Source: Ichthyophthirius multifiliis | Taxonomy: Eukaryota > Ciliophora > Oligohymenophorea > Hymenostomatida | Reading direction: 5' to 3' | NCBI RefSeq assembly: GCF_000220395.1 | Contig: NW_004086450.1 | Span: forward strand, 186,001 to 250,000 | DNA: 64,000 nucleotides | Shown: positions 1 to 13,163 of the stretch, piece by piece | Numbering within the stretch: position 1 is the first letter of the stretch | Layout of the letters: each line of letters opens with the position of its first letter | Made by a program: the position numbers and the translations under genes | The notes under the pieces: generated by a model | Database searches by the model: none | What the model saw: the letters and a program-made list of their open reading frames with translations, nothing else | What the model was told of the DNA's origin: nothing

Positions 1-165
1 AATTCAAATTAATACCTTACTAGATATTTTAATTTAAATTTTAAAATATTTAATCTTTTTTTAAAATATTTTTATTAAAAAAATATTATATTATATATTA
101 TTTTCATTAATTAATATAATTATTAAAATATATAAACAAAATAATAATAAAATAGATAAAAATAT

Positions 166-1153
166 TCATTTTATAAACTAAATAAAAACTAGTTTTTCTT
201 TATTGAAAACATTGTTTATATATTTATAATTTATATAAATTACTAATAAATAAAAACTTAGGAATTTTAATAAATTAATATATTAAAAATAAATATTAAC
301 CTTAATTTATTTTTATATAATTCTAAATATTTTGATTACCAATAGAAGAAAATCTATAATTCATCTCTTTAAAAGGTAATATGCATTTAAATAACTTCGG
401 AATATCTTGATACATTGTTAAAAATATACAATTAGCTATATATTAGTTTACATTTTTATAATTAGATTAACTATAGTCTAAATTATTCTTTAATTAAATT
501 AATTATATTTTTTTTGAAAAAAAATTAAATTTTACTTAAAGTATTTAATATATTTATCTATTTTAAAATAATTAATTTAAAGTATTATCAAATTCATTTT
601 ATAAATACAATAAAGCATTATATACCCCAACAACATTATTATTACAATTGTTTTTCTCTGGCCAAACATCAAAACATATCTTATACTTTTTATCATATTC
701 TGATTTTATATTTTCTTATAACAAAGTGCTAAACCCACTCCCTGTACCACCTGTTATACTTTAAATAAAATAAAAGCCTCCAAAATTACCACATTTTTCT
801 ATTTCTTTATTTATTATATTATATGATTCTTCATACAATTTTGATTAAAAATAATAACCATTTACAAATTAATGACCACAGTCTTAATTTTTTTATATAA
901 TTTTGTTTTAAATAAAATTATTATTAAGCAAGGCATTTTATTTAAGAATTTGTTAAATTTCCATTTTATCAGTATCGATTATTACGCTTCAAGGGATTAA
1001 AGTATTATATTAATTATCAGAAAAAAATTTGGAAATATTATTTTTATCTATTAATTATTAATTTTAAAATGATTTTATCATCATTTCCCAATAATCAGCA
1101 CATATTTTTGAGCCAGCTCCTCCTATAGATATTCCTATAAATTATTAATTCAT
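166..1153 (-). CDS. Divergent delta-tubulin-like protein, in-frame TGA
   Basis: Tubulin-family GTPase, probably a basal-body/centriole (delta-type) tubulin. The start ATG is followed by a tubulin-like N-terminus with GGAGSKI where alpha-tubulin has GQAGVQI, then SVIIDTD (the 'RAVLVDME' strand), DCGHQFVNGYY, and a long stretch EESYNIINKEIEKCGNF closely resembling delta-tubulin, followed by the GTP-binding signature GGTGSG. NALLYL and LPFKEMNYRFSS correspond to later tubulin blocks. Two oddities: a TGA at 989-991 in the otherwise open frame exactly where tubulins have Arg before that strand, with no splice pair able to remove it; and a C-terminus far shorter than the usual ~450 residues (about 310 here). 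The 3' end is uncertain: a GT-AG intron of about 60 nt gives a stop at 166-168, without it at 104-106. Subfamily assignment is from motif resemblance only; it may be a pseudogene. Confidence 0.6.
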
Positions 1154-1358
1154 AATTTGTATAATTATTAGTATAAAAAAAAAAATTCGAAAAAAGTATG
1201 CAATAAATAAAATGTTAATATATTAATATAAAAAATAGTAAATTAATCAAATAAAAAAAAAAAATATATAAAGAATAAACAGGAATGAATTATAATGAAA
1301 GAATATATTTATATTTTGAAAATTAAAAATTATAAAAAGAGGATAATTAAATATAAAT

Positions 1359-1393
<35 letters not shown>

Positions 1394-1684
1394 AAGAATA
1401 ATTATAATAAAAATATGTATTATAAAAAAAAAAATATGAAAAAATAAAAATATATTTAATAAAAAATAAGAAAAATTATAAATAAAAAATATAATATATT
1501 TATTTTAAATAAAAAATATAATATATTTATTTTAAATAAAAAATATAATAAAAAGATATAAAAATTAAAATTAAAATTAAAAAAAAATATAAAAAAAAAT
1601 ATAATATAATAATAAAAATTAGTTTAAAAATAAATATTATTATAAGAAACATAACAATAATAAAAACAATAATAATAATAATAA

Positions 1685-1744
<60 letters not shown>

Positions 1745-1886
1745 CTAATTATATAATCAAATAATTTTTTTAAAAAATAATAAATATATTAAAAAACATT
1801 AAATTATTATAAAATGTTATTTAATATTTTTATTTTATATATATTTATTTATTATTCTTCAAAAAGAAATACAAAAAAACTACTTT
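1154..1886. repeat. AT-rich spacer with (AT)n and (TAA)n tracts
   Basis: Spacer between the delta-tubulin-like start and the RSP3 stop. It contains an AT dinucleotide run at about 1361-1390, short TTTTAAATAAAAAATATAA repeats at about 1490-1555, and a TAA trinucleotide run at about 1668-1733. No coding frame recognised. Confidence 0.85.
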
Positions 1887-3127
1887 TCAATAAGTTCCTA
1901 TATCGAATTAAGGTAAATTTTCCCATAGAATATTTAAAGCCATCTTTTGTAAATTCTCCATAATTTCAACACTTTCAAATAATAAAAATTATTCCCTTCC
2001 TTCAACATTTGTTAAACATATCTTCAGTATCTATTATCTAATAAATTATTCAGCCACACAATGCTAAACAAACACTTCCAAATCTTCTTCTTTCTATACA
2101 AAAACACTTGCCTTATTTTCAAGTACACTATCAGCTAAATTAATCGGTATTATTGATTACTCTTCCTATTTTTCCTCAATTCTACTTGATAAAGGATTTA
2201 ATTATAAATTTTCTAAATTGGGTTTTATTTTCAACAAAGCAACTTATTTAATATTTTCTTAGCTTTTTACAAAGCAAAACTTTATTTTTTGTTACAAAGC
2301 TTCTTCTTTAAAAATTCCGTTAATAAGATATTAATTAATTTATTCGATTGTACTTTCTTATAATCCAAAAATATTTTCATTAGCTTATATTATATTTAAA
2401 ATAACCGATTAAACATTACTTTACAAAATAGGAATTAGTTCTTATTATTTTTACTGATTAGCTGTGAAAATATTATTCAAATTTAATTCCCTTTATGCCA
2501 AAATATCTTCTACTTAAATATTCAAAGGAAAATCAATTGAACCTTCTATTGATTAAAGCAATATTTTAAAATTTTCAATAAATTTTTCAGAATTTAATAA
2601 AATTTCAGACGCTTATATTACCACTTCTTAAACAGAAGATTATGTTAATGCTTATAAAAAAAGTAAATATTCACCAATTAGTCCACCAATTAATCCAACT
2701 TTTTATAATATATTAATTATATTTTTTACAAATTTAATTTAATTTTTTTTTATTTAATTATATATTTATTTACTGAATGGCCTATTTTGTTAAGATCCAT
2801 CGATATCTGAAATAATTTAATGCAAAACGTTGTTTTTAAGTTCAGCTTTTGATAATATTTTTTATTAAATTTATTCAAGTAATTAATTTAGTCTTTCTAA
2901 TTCTATTTTTTATAACTTTTCTTCACGTGCTTTTTTTTTAAATCTAACAACTCTTATTCTTATCTAAGCTTATCATCTAATTACTATTATCTTTATATTA
3001 ATTAATTGTCATAATGATATTAATGAATTTTTTTATTTTCATTAATTAATTAAATACAGATATCTAAAATAAATAATAAAATATAGTATTTTTAAATATA
3101 AATATAATATAAAATAAATATTAATAT

Positions 3128-3165
<38 letters not shown>

Positions 3166-4337
3166 TTTGTAAATATTAACCTTCCAATTAATTTTCTATT
3201 TTTTCAACTCTTATTAATTCTTTAATAATATTTTAATAAAGCCATGGTTCAAACTAATCATATAAAGCCATTTCTAAAGGTTTTCTGAATACACCTTAAT
3301 CTTCTAACATATTAATTGTATTATTTTTTAAATAATATAAATGATTTTTGCTTATATTTCTAGCAACAAGTTTTTTATGTGATAATATATTTATTTCTTT
3401 TTTCTTATCATATTATATTTTTCTCCTTTCATTTTCATCTTAAATTCTCTTTTCTTTTGCTTCAAGTCTTTAAACTTCTGCTAATTCAACATTTCTAATT
3501 TATTCAAATTATTTTTATTATTCTTTCATCGTCTTAAGTTCTTCCTCTTCTAATACTTCCATTCTACTATTTTCTAATATTTTTTTTATCAACACTTATA
3601 ATATAGTCTCTACTTCTTAATCAAAATCAAATAAATCTCCCTCCCATATTTATGTTTCACGATCAATACCATCTTTTTAAGGAAAAAATAATCTTGCGTT
3701 CGGTCTATCTATGAAAACTTCCGTTTATGTATCTTTCTCGTACTCTGGGGGTTTATCAGTTAATGTTTCTATGTATTCATCAGTTTATACTCCGAAATTT
3801 TATCTTCCTGCTAGAGCTTTTGGAGTACCAGGTTCAAAATAATTTTGCTTTTAATCTTTTTAAGTTTTAATCTATTTTTTTTAAAGAATAATATATATAA
3901 AGTTATATACATACATATAGAAATAATGAAAATAAAAATTATTTATAAATTAAACTATTTAAATATAATTTTATTTTAGAATAATTAATAATAATAATAT
4001 TAAGTTGATATATATTTATTATTTTTATATTTATAAAATGTTACAATTTAAACTTGTTATTTTTTTTATATGCTAGTTTATTATTTTGTATTCATTATTT
4101 CATCATCTCTAGAAGATACAACCCTTGCATATGTATTACCTCTTACAACTCTTTTTTCAAACATTAAATTTTGAAATTGACTATCATTTCTTTTTTTATT
4201 TTTTAATCTAAAAATAATTATTTTTAGAAATTTTTTTTTTACTCATTATCGTTTAAATTTTCTCTATATTTTTAATGAGGTTAGATTAATTTTGGTTTTG
4301 CAGAAAAATCGTATGTTTCGCTTTATATCGCTTACAT
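1887..4337 (-). CDS. RSP3: Radial spoke protein 3 (RSP3)
   Basis: Structural protein of the radial-spoke stalk in motile cilia; RSP3 dimerises, anchors the spoke to the A-tubule and acts as an AKAP in other organisms. Five exons are read. Exon 1 starts MQAIQSETYDFSAKPKL; exon 2 carries the hallmark FEKRVVRGNTYARVV; exon 3 holds the rest of the conserved domain (ALAGRQNFGVQTDEYIETL, FIDRPNARLFFP, GIDRETQIWEGDLFDFDQEV) and a long charged coiled coil; exon 4 continues it (REEKLQKIELERLNQLLEQI); exon 5 begins IGLIGGLIGEYLL and ends at TGA 1887-1889. About 650 residues, longer than Chlamydomonas RSP3 (516). The exon 3-4 junction is best explained by an acceptor at 2969/2968, which keeps phase without any frameshift through the A9 tract at 2931-2939. 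Divergent from AP-2 mu. Confidence 0.92.
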
Positions 4338-4588
4338 TGTAACTGTTTTTAATTATTTTTTGATAATTTATATTATTTTCAAAATATTTAAATTAAATGA
4401 ATAAATATTTTTTATTTTATATTTTAAATCAATATATATAAATATCATTAATTATAATCAAAAGTTATCTTTATTTATATTAAAAAAAAATAATGATATA
4501 ATGACAAAAAAAAAAAAATTTAAATAAAATTAAAATAAAAAAAATAATTATTACTAAAAAAAATAAACATAAGAAAAATCAAATGTTT

Positions 4589-4657
<69 letters not shown>

Positions 4658-4791
4658 GACAAATAAAAAAAAATAAGACTAAACAAATAAAATATAAATT
4701 CAATACATAATAATAAATATATTTTTATTTATTTTAATAAAAAAAAAACAAAATTTTCTTTTTAAAAAAAAAAAAAATATTAATAAAAAAA
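4338..4791. promoter_or_regulatory. Shared divergent upstream region, RSP3/AP-2 mu
   Basis: Spacer between two divergently transcribed genes, so it must hold both promoters. It contains an uninterrupted AT dinucleotide tract of about 60 bases (about 4596-4654) and poly-A runs. No motif beyond that is identifiable by eye. Confidence 0.5.
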
Positions 4792-6353
4792 ATGATAAGC
4801 TCAATAGTATTTATAAACTAAAAAGGAGAAATATTAATATATAGAGTATACAAAGATGATATTGGGAGGGCTGAAACAATGCAATTTTGTTCCAATATTA
4901 TAGCTCGAAAAGAAAACAAAGAATCTCCAATAGTAATAATTGACGGAACTTCATTTATTCATATATGTAATAAAGACATAATATTATTAGCAACAACTAA
5001 ATGTAATGTAAATGCAGCAATGACAATATAATTTCTTTATTAAATGATTAATGTATGTAAATCTTATTTCGGAGATTTTGATGAAAATCACATTCGTAAG
5101 CATTTTGTTTTAATATATGAATTATTAGATGAAGTAAAGAAAAAAAAGAAAAAAATATTTTATATTTTCTTTTGTTTATTTTTTTTTTAATTAAAGGTTA
5201 TGGATTATGGAATGCCTTAAATGCTTGACCATGATTTATTAAAATAGTTTATCTAAGAAGGTGGATAAAAACAAGAAATGATGAATGATATAGAAAAACT
5301 TAAATAATTAACGTCTTAAGCCACTAATGCAAAATCTTGGAGAAAAGAGGGCATTTTTTACAAAAAAAATGAAGTTTTTATTGATATTATTGAAAATGTT
5401 AATGTTAGTATGTCTGTTAAAGGTACTATTCTACGAGCAGATGTTTCCGGGTAAGTTAAAGTTAAAGCACTTTTAAGTGGAATGCCTGATTGTAAATTCG
5501 GGATGAACGATAAAGTGTTAATGTAAAGAGAACCTTAAGCCCCTGGAGCAGCAAATAAATAATCAACAACAGGAGCTACTACTACAGATTAAAAAGGTAT
5601 TACTATAGATGATTTAAAATTTCATCCTTGTGTATTATTACCTAAATTTGATAAAGGTAAAATAAAATTAATTTTTTTTTTATAAATAAAAGCTAAAATA
5701 TATAATATTTATTTGTGAAATAATACATTTATTTTTTTATATAAAATTCTTATAAATTCTAATTTATATATATCTATAATTTTTTAGTATTAATATTATA
5801 TCTATATATAATAATAATAAAATAAAAAAAATAGAAAGAGCAATAACATTTACACCCCCTGATGGTGAATTTACATTAATGACATATAGAATAACTGAAA
5901 ATGTAACACTACCATTTAAAATAATGCCTGTAATAAACGAAAACGGTAACAACATAGAAGTTCGTGTAAAAATAAAATCCATTTTCGACAGAACAATGTT
6001 TGCCACAAACGTATGTTTAAAAATTCCTTGCCCTAAAAATACAGCTTAAGCAAATTCATCTCATAGTATTGGAAAAGCAAAATATGAACCCGATTAAGGA
6101 GCAATAGTTTGGAGAGTAAAAAAATTTTAAGGAGATACTGAAGCTATTTTAAGATGTGAAATTGTTTTAAGTAGTTCTTCTGCAAATTAAACTTGGATTA
6201 GACCTCCTATTAGTATGGAATTTCAAGTTTCTATGTTTACTGCTAGTGGATTAAGGGTTAGATTTTTAAGAGTTGTAGAAAAAAGTGGATATCATCCTTT
6301 AAAATGGATTAGATATTTGACAAAAGGTGGTGAATATATACATCGTATTTGAT
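4792..6353 (+). CDS. AP2M1: AP-2 complex subunit mu (clathrin adaptor)
   Basis: Medium chain of the plasma-membrane clathrin adaptor AP-2, which recognises YxxPhi sorting signals in endocytic cargo. Three exons: 4792-5133, 5197-5656 and 5835-6350 plus stop; introns of 63 and 178 nt. The N-terminal longin part reads FINQKGEILIYRVYKDDIGR, close to animal AP-2 mu rather than AP-1 mu, and continues with NVNAAM and HFVLIYELLDE. The C-terminal mu-homology domain shows LSGMPDCKFGMNDKV, FTPPDGEFTLMTYR, LPFKIMPVI, GKAKYEPDQGAIVW, RPPISMEFQVSMFTASGLRV, and the C-terminal KWIRYLTKGGEY. About 440 residues, matching the family. No frame problems. Assignment to AP-2 rests on the RVYKDDIGR and DDLKFHPCV blocks. 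Confidence 0.95.
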
Positions 6354-6889
6354 ATTTTTTATTATATTATTTATTTTCTTATGTTATTTTTTTTTACACA
6401 TATATAAATATATATTTAAGTTATAAATTCTTAAATATTTTTCTTTTCATTTTTAAAATAAATAAAGAAGATTAAATAAGTTGAAAATTTTTATTTTAAG
6501 ATTGATTAAAATAAACTTTTTTAGTTTATATTTATACTCCTCATTTTTTATTTTCAAATAAAAATTATAATCTTTATTTTTAAATACTTTTTTTTATATT
6601 TTACTTAGAATATCTATTATTGGTAAAAAATTATTTTAAATTTAAAAAAAATTGACATATATATATATATATATATATGTATATATTTTTAACTCAACAA
6701 TAAGAAATTAATTAAAAACTTTAAACTTATTTGAATAAAAAATAATTATTGAAATAAATAAAGAAAATCGAAAAAATCAAATATTAAATAATTAAATATA
6801 TATATTTACCTTAAAACTTTCTAAATAAAGTTTATAATTTTTAAATAAAATAACAATAATTAGTTTTAGATTAACTTTATAAAATCTAA
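6354..6889. other. AT-rich spacer
   Basis: 3' flank of AP-2 mu, with an AT dinucleotide run at about 6658-6678. Nothing else supported. Confidence 0.7.
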
Positions 6890-8060
6890 ATAATATATAT
6901 ATTTAGATAATAGGAAATTAAATACAATCTGAAAAAATTGATTTAAACGAAATCAATTAACTAATTTCAAAATCAGGTTAAGTACACATTAATTGTAAAA
7001 AAAGGCCATAAAATTAATAAATAAATATAATCTTTAGATGAGAAAAACATATTATATTTTTAGGATTATCAAAAAATGTGTATCACCAGAAGATTATTTA
7101 AATAAATAATAAAAAGTTTAAATAGATAATAAAAACATTTAAAATGAAAAAAATAAAAAATAATTGATATTAATAGAATCAAATAAAATAAGATTAAAAT
7201 ATATAAAAAATATAGACATTTAAAAACAATATTAATAATTTAAAATCTAAAAAATTTAAATAATATTAAGCTTTAATATTTATTATATGATTTTTAAATA
7301 TTAAACTTAAAATTAAAAAATGAATAAAATTAAGAAAAAAATCATTTAATAAAAAAATGAATTATTTTATAAATAATATTAATTATATTGAAAAACAAAT
7401 AACATATCTAATTTATAAAAATGTATAATTAAACCAAAAAAAATGTATATTTAAATAATTAAAAGATATAATTACATTAAAATTTCTATTAATAATAATC
7501 TCAAATAGAAAATTATAATTTTAAAAATGGATGATGTAACAATTTAATAATTAAAAATTGAAAAAATATGGCTTTTAATTTAAATTTTGAAGTAAAAAAT
7601 TCTAAAATAAAAGTATTAAGTAAGTTAAAATATAACTATCAATTAAAATCACAAAAATTCTTATAAAATTAAATATCTTTGCAAAAATAAAATTTATTAT
7701 AAAAAAAAACATTTAAATGATAATACAAACATATAGGCAAAATATTATAAAAAAGTAGGAAAAAAAAATTATTATATTTAAGAAAAATAAATAAATTTAT
7801 AAAGATTAATTAATTATAAAAATATAATATTATTTTATAATATTAAAATAAATTAAAAATTAAAATATATGAATATAATTATTAAAAAAAATTAAAATGT
7901 AAAAATTAAATTCTAGATGACTAATATATTTAATTATTAAATAAAAAGAGCAAAATATTAAAATTGGAGTAATTATCAATTAAAAAATAAGTAAATCAAA
8001 CATTAATTAGAATATTAATAAAATAATGACTTTTTAATAAAAAAATAAAGAAAATAAATA
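6890..8060 (+). other. A-rich stretch, possible unrecognised or decayed gene
   Basis: The + strand is strongly A-biased over T, as coding strands here are, and holds TGA-free runs with the ciliate code, for example near 7150-7360, 7350-7590 and 7590-7710. Their translations are K/Q/N/I-rich and match nothing I know. No convincing start, splice chain or conserved motif emerges. It could be a fast-evolving coiled-coil gene, a pseudogene or composition noise. Confidence 0.25.
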
Positions 8061-8738
8061 AATAGTAAATAAATTATTAATTTTTTTTATTTATTTAGAA
8101 ATAAATAAATTAATTTTTATATCTTTATTGAAAATTTTTATAATTATTATTTATTGTTTTTTTTTAATATATATGTTTTAATCTTAAAATATAAAAAATG
8201 TACAAAATTAATATTAAATATGTATGAAATTTGATTTTTATAAAGTTAAGAATATAATAAATTATTATAAAAATTACATGACACAATATATAAATATTTA
8301 GTTTATTAAATTTGATAAAGAAAAATTATTAATAATATTTTTTTTTGTTAATAATTTTCTTTGTGTTATTAATATTATTTATGTTTTATAATCAAATATA
8401 AGAATTATCTAAAAAGTAAGATCTAAATAAAAATTAAATAAATATATACTAAAAAATAAGAAATAAGGAAAAAATAATAAAGTAATAGATCTTATTAGTT
8501 AGAATTATAGAAGAATATACATTAATGTGAAAATATTTAAAATTAAATTATATTTTTATGTTAATTTAAATATTTTCATATTTATATTAAACAAAATTTT
8601 TAAATCAAGCTTAATATTTATCTGAAAATAAATATTTAAATTGAAAATAATTTTTTAATAAATTCTTTTTATACATATTTTTAGTTTTCTATTCAAAATA
8701 TAATATTTAATACATATTTATTTCAAATGAGATATTAA

Positions 8739-8804
<66 letters not shown>

Positions 8805-8914
8805 TATATATTTTTATAATAAAGGTACAATAAACAAAAATTTTATAATTAATATATTTATAAACCAAAATTTTTATAATTATAATTCTATATTAAAAAT
8901 ATAAACAGTTATAA
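8061..8914. repeat. AT-rich spacer with 60-base AT tract
   Basis: Low-complexity spacer. A pure AT dinucleotide tract occupies about 8742-8802. No coding frame recognised. Confidence 0.8.
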
Positions 8915-10034
8915 TCAAAATTCATCTTAATTTTTTATTCCTTTTGGATAAGGAATTAACATTGGTTCATTATCTAAGTTATTTAAAGATTTCGGATCTC
9001 TTAATTTATTTAAACTTTTCAAATTTAAGTCTCTTTCAGATGACTAAAAAGGAATATATTAATTTAGTTCGTAACCTGTAGTTTTAGTAGGTATAAAAGG
9101 TCTAAAATGTTATTTTTTTCCATTTAGTTTAATATCAAAATTATCTATTTCTAATTTACTAAAAACTTCTTTTTAATGATACGCATTATACCATTTTTAA
9201 TTAATAGAATTCAGATTATTTACAGAGCCAAAATTACCTAAAGTATTTTTTGATTTAATTTTTTAACTGGAACTTAATTAACCTGATTATATTCTTGATA
9301 TCTTTTATTCGTTTTTTCTTAAAGTAATTTTAAATTATATGAAGAAGTCGGTTTTATTTAGTTTTATTTAGATTAATTTTCCTTTTCATATTTTAAGTTA
9401 CATGAGCTTTAAATTTGACTTCGATTTTTCACATTTTTTGATGTTTTTGAGTAAATTTTTGAGTTATTAATAGAATCTTTTTTCATTAAATGTAATTAAT
9501 CAAAATAATCTGGAACATATTTTGCAATACACCAATATCTATTTTTATAAACTAATTTTTATTATTTTTAATTGTTTTTTATTTGTTCTTCTTATTTTTT
9601 ATATTATAGGCTTTCTTCTAAACTTGGTATATTAAATATAGGTTATTTAAATAATTCTACTTATTTAGTTGCTTTTTTAAAATCATGTGGATGTTTAGCT
9701 TAAGAATTATCCTTTTTTTTTAAATTAATTTTTTTTTTTTTTTTAAAAAGCAAATTACCATCATAGATTTTTTTATAATATTTTTTTCATTAAATTTTTA
9801 GGCAATTAATATTTTTCTTTATTTTTTTTTATCTTCCATTATCTAATTTTTATTTACTTAAAGTTACTAATTAAAATCATTCATTAAAATTTGGTGATTA
9901 TTTAATCCGTTCTCTATTTCTGCTTATTATTAATACTCATAATATTGTTCTAATAAATTGCTTAATTATTAATCAGACTATTTTACATTATAAACATTTT
10001 TTATTAATTTACTATCTTTATAATAATAATTCAT
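8915..10034 (-). CDS. Hypothetical Q/N/K-rich protein
   Basis: Not recognised. From the ATG at 10034 the frame begins MNYYYKDSKLIKNVYNVKQ and stays open through segments such as HPHDFKKATKQVELFKQPIF, RYWCIAKYVPDYFDQLHLM and SKTSKNVKNRSQIQSSCN. The C-terminal part, in another phase, contains SKNTLGNFGSVNNLNSINQ, KWYNAYHQKEVFSKLEI and PMLIPYPKGIKN before TGA at 8915-8917. The phase change can be bridged by a GT-AG intron of roughly 115 nt ending at an ATCAG acceptor near 9290, or by one missing A in the A6 tract at 9246-9251; I cannot decide. No signal peptide or membrane segment; basic, glutamine-rich, probably largely disordered, about 340-370 residues. The style resembles ciliate cytoskeletal proteins, but no function is assigned. 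Confidence 0.6.
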
Positions 10035-11480
10035 TAAAAAATGTTTTTTTAATATTTTTAAATTGTTAATTAAAATACAAAGAAAATAAAAAATAAATAT
10101 TAAAAAATAATTATTTATTAAATTTAAATTTAAAAATAAAATTATAAATGTAAAATTATATTCTTTATAATTTTAATCAATAATATTTTTATTTTAAAAT
10201 AAATTTATATTTAGTCAAAATTATAAAGTATTCAATAAAATTTATTATATTCATAAATTAATAACTTAAAATGTATATTAAATATAAGTAATTACCATAT
10301 CCTTTAAATAAAAAAATATTATTTAAAATAATTATTATATTAATTCTGATATTTCTAAAATTTATAATTAATATGCTTTGTACTTAATATTTTTTTTTAA
10401 TATTCACATATCCATATTATGGTATTTTCATTTAAAATTTTAAAGAGATATTTAAAAAAAAATTAATTATTAAAAAAGGATTTATTATTTATCATAATTA
10501 ACTATCTTTTAAAATTAAGATAATATAAAATAAAAATAAAAAAGCAATAGTAAGACTTAAAAAGAATTTAGTTATAAATACAAAATCAATATATATATTT
10601 ATAATACTAAAATTTACAAAAAACAATATAAAAGATATACTTAGAAATTTTCTATAATATTTTAATAATAATAAATAATTAAATTATATATTTAGTTTTA
10701 TTTCATTTATTATAAAAAAATTATCTTTTTCATATAATATATAATAAATAAATACATTTAATTTATTAATAAATTATTATTTAAATAAAATATTAATCTA
10801 TTTTATTATATATTATATTAAATACCAGGATTTTTTTTTTTCACGTATTATATCTTTTGTATTATGAATATATTATCTTAGTTATTTAAATATTTAATTC
10901 AAAATAAAATTTTATAAATAATATCTTAATAATATAAATTTTTAATTATTATTATTTTTTTTCTATATAAAATATAAATTTAATGTTATTATTTTGTTTT
11001 ACTAATAAAAATTATATAAAGCATTTTTTTGTATTTTTAATCATTATAATAATAATAATAAAGATTTTTTTTTTTCAAAAATAAAAAAAGCTATAATTAA
11101 AAATAAATTGATAAATTATTTAATTTAATAATTAAAAAAATATTATTAATTATATACAATATTTTTTTCAAAAAAGCCTATAATGAAATAATACGACTAT
11201 TTTCTCTTTAAAACTGAAAATATTATATAATAAAAAATTATATATGATATAAAATATTTAATAAATAATACGAATTTATTAAAAATATAGAAATAAATTA
11301 TTATTAAATATTAATAATTTTTTTTATTTGTTATTTAATTTATTATACAATATATTAAATATAAAACCAAAATTTTAAATAGAATTAATTAATTTTGAAT
11401 TTCAGGGCATACTTTTTAACAAATTATATAAAATAAAATATTAGGTTAATAACATTATATTAATATAAAACTTAAATAAA
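10035..11480. other. AT-rich spacer
   Basis: Upstream region shared by the divergent hypothetical gene (-) and the cysteine-rich membrane protein (+). Only A/T runs and short homopolymers are visible; no ORF or motif is supported. Confidence 0.75.
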
Positions 11481-13127
11481 ATGAGCATAATAAAATAAAT
11501 ATGTGTATTTTTTTTTATATTAATCTGTATAATTTATTCTGAATAAACTACTTGTCATAATAACTGCAAATATTGTTTAGGTGATAAAATAGACTAATGT
11601 GTTTAATGCCAGCATGGATTTTTTTCATTAAATAATGTTAATAATCAATATTTAAAATAATGTTTTTAGTGTCACATTGATTATTGTCAACAGTATTACT
11701 CTATTATAAAAATAATTATATATGTATAATAAAAAGTTATTTTAAACTATATAAATATATGATAAATAAAAATATAGATGTGATTAATTTGGAAATTGCT
11801 TTAAATGTTAAGAATCATATTTTTTATCTTCTAATTTATGTTATAAATGTTAAATTTAAAATTGTTTATAATGTCAAAACAAATAAAAATGTTTAAAATG
11901 TTAAGAAGGTTATACACTATTTTAAGATAATAGTACATGTAAATCTATTGAAATTTATTGTTAAATTGGTTATTATTTGAACAATTAAAGTATTTGTTAA
12001 GTATGCACATAGAATTGTAATAAAATTATTATTCTATATAAAATAATATTATAATAAATTATAAACTTATTTTTTATTATTTATAGGTTAATATTGTAAT
12101 TCTTAATATTAATGTTTTTAATGTTCTAATAAATATTATTTTGATACATTTGAATTAAAATGCTTAAAATGTTAAGTTAATTGTATATAATGTAAGCCAA
12201 ATGAGAACTATTGTTTAGAATGCGAAAAAGAATACACTTTAATTAATGGAAAATGTATAAAAATTTAAACATAAGAATGCTAATTAGGAGAATTTTTTGA
12301 TAAAAAACAAGGTAAATGCTAAATATGTTCATAAAATTGTTTAATATGTGATTCATAAACTAATTGTTTAGAATGTTTTGATGAAGTCAGTTTTTAAATA
12401 ATTTTAAAAAAATAAAAAAACGATAATTGTAATTTCTTATTTATTTAAAAAATAAATTTTATATTTATTTTAATAAATAAATAAAAGAAATTAAAAATGG
12501 TTTATATAAAAATAATTGATGTCATAATATTTTAAAAATTAGGGAAATTAATTTACAGATAATTTAAATAAAAATAATAGTTTTATTTTAAAATAAATTC
12601 ATGATTAATATAAATATCTTAAGATAAATGAAAAATCAGAAAAAAATTATAATTATTTAAATACCCATAAATAACGTAATTTATAAGACGAAAAGGACAT
12701 ATCAACAACCGAAATTTCAAAAGATAAATATACCGATGAAAATGACGTAAATGATGAAAAAGATGAATTAGATTAAACTAATAATTAAGATAATAAATAA
12801 GATAGATAAATAGATAATATTGTAATTAAAATTTGTGCTCCTAGATGTCCTATAAATATGTATATTTTATATACTAATTAAGAATTTTAAAATTATTTGC
12901 AAAAACAACCAGTAAAATTAGAATTTAAAAGACAATTAACATGTAGTTATTGTTCTGCTGTTATAGGATGCTTATAATGTGTAGGTATTGATTCTTTTTG
13001 TACAAAATGTAAAGAAAACTACTATCTATATATGGGATAATGCTTTTAAAGTTAATGTCCATCTTTAACATATTAGGTTTTTAATTAACTTACTTAGTAA
13101 AAAGATTGCTAATAATTATAGATGTAA

Positions 13128-13163
<36 letters not shown>

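Noticed and set aside
2931-2939. Apparent minus-one frameshift in RSP3 at an A9 tract
   Set aside because: Using the acceptor at 2969/2968 instead of an earlier AG keeps the downstream frame, so no frameshift is needed.
4596-4654. Long AT tracts as origins or attachment sites
   Set aside because: Similar AT runs recur in many spacers and introns; no flanking direct repeats or other origin features seen.
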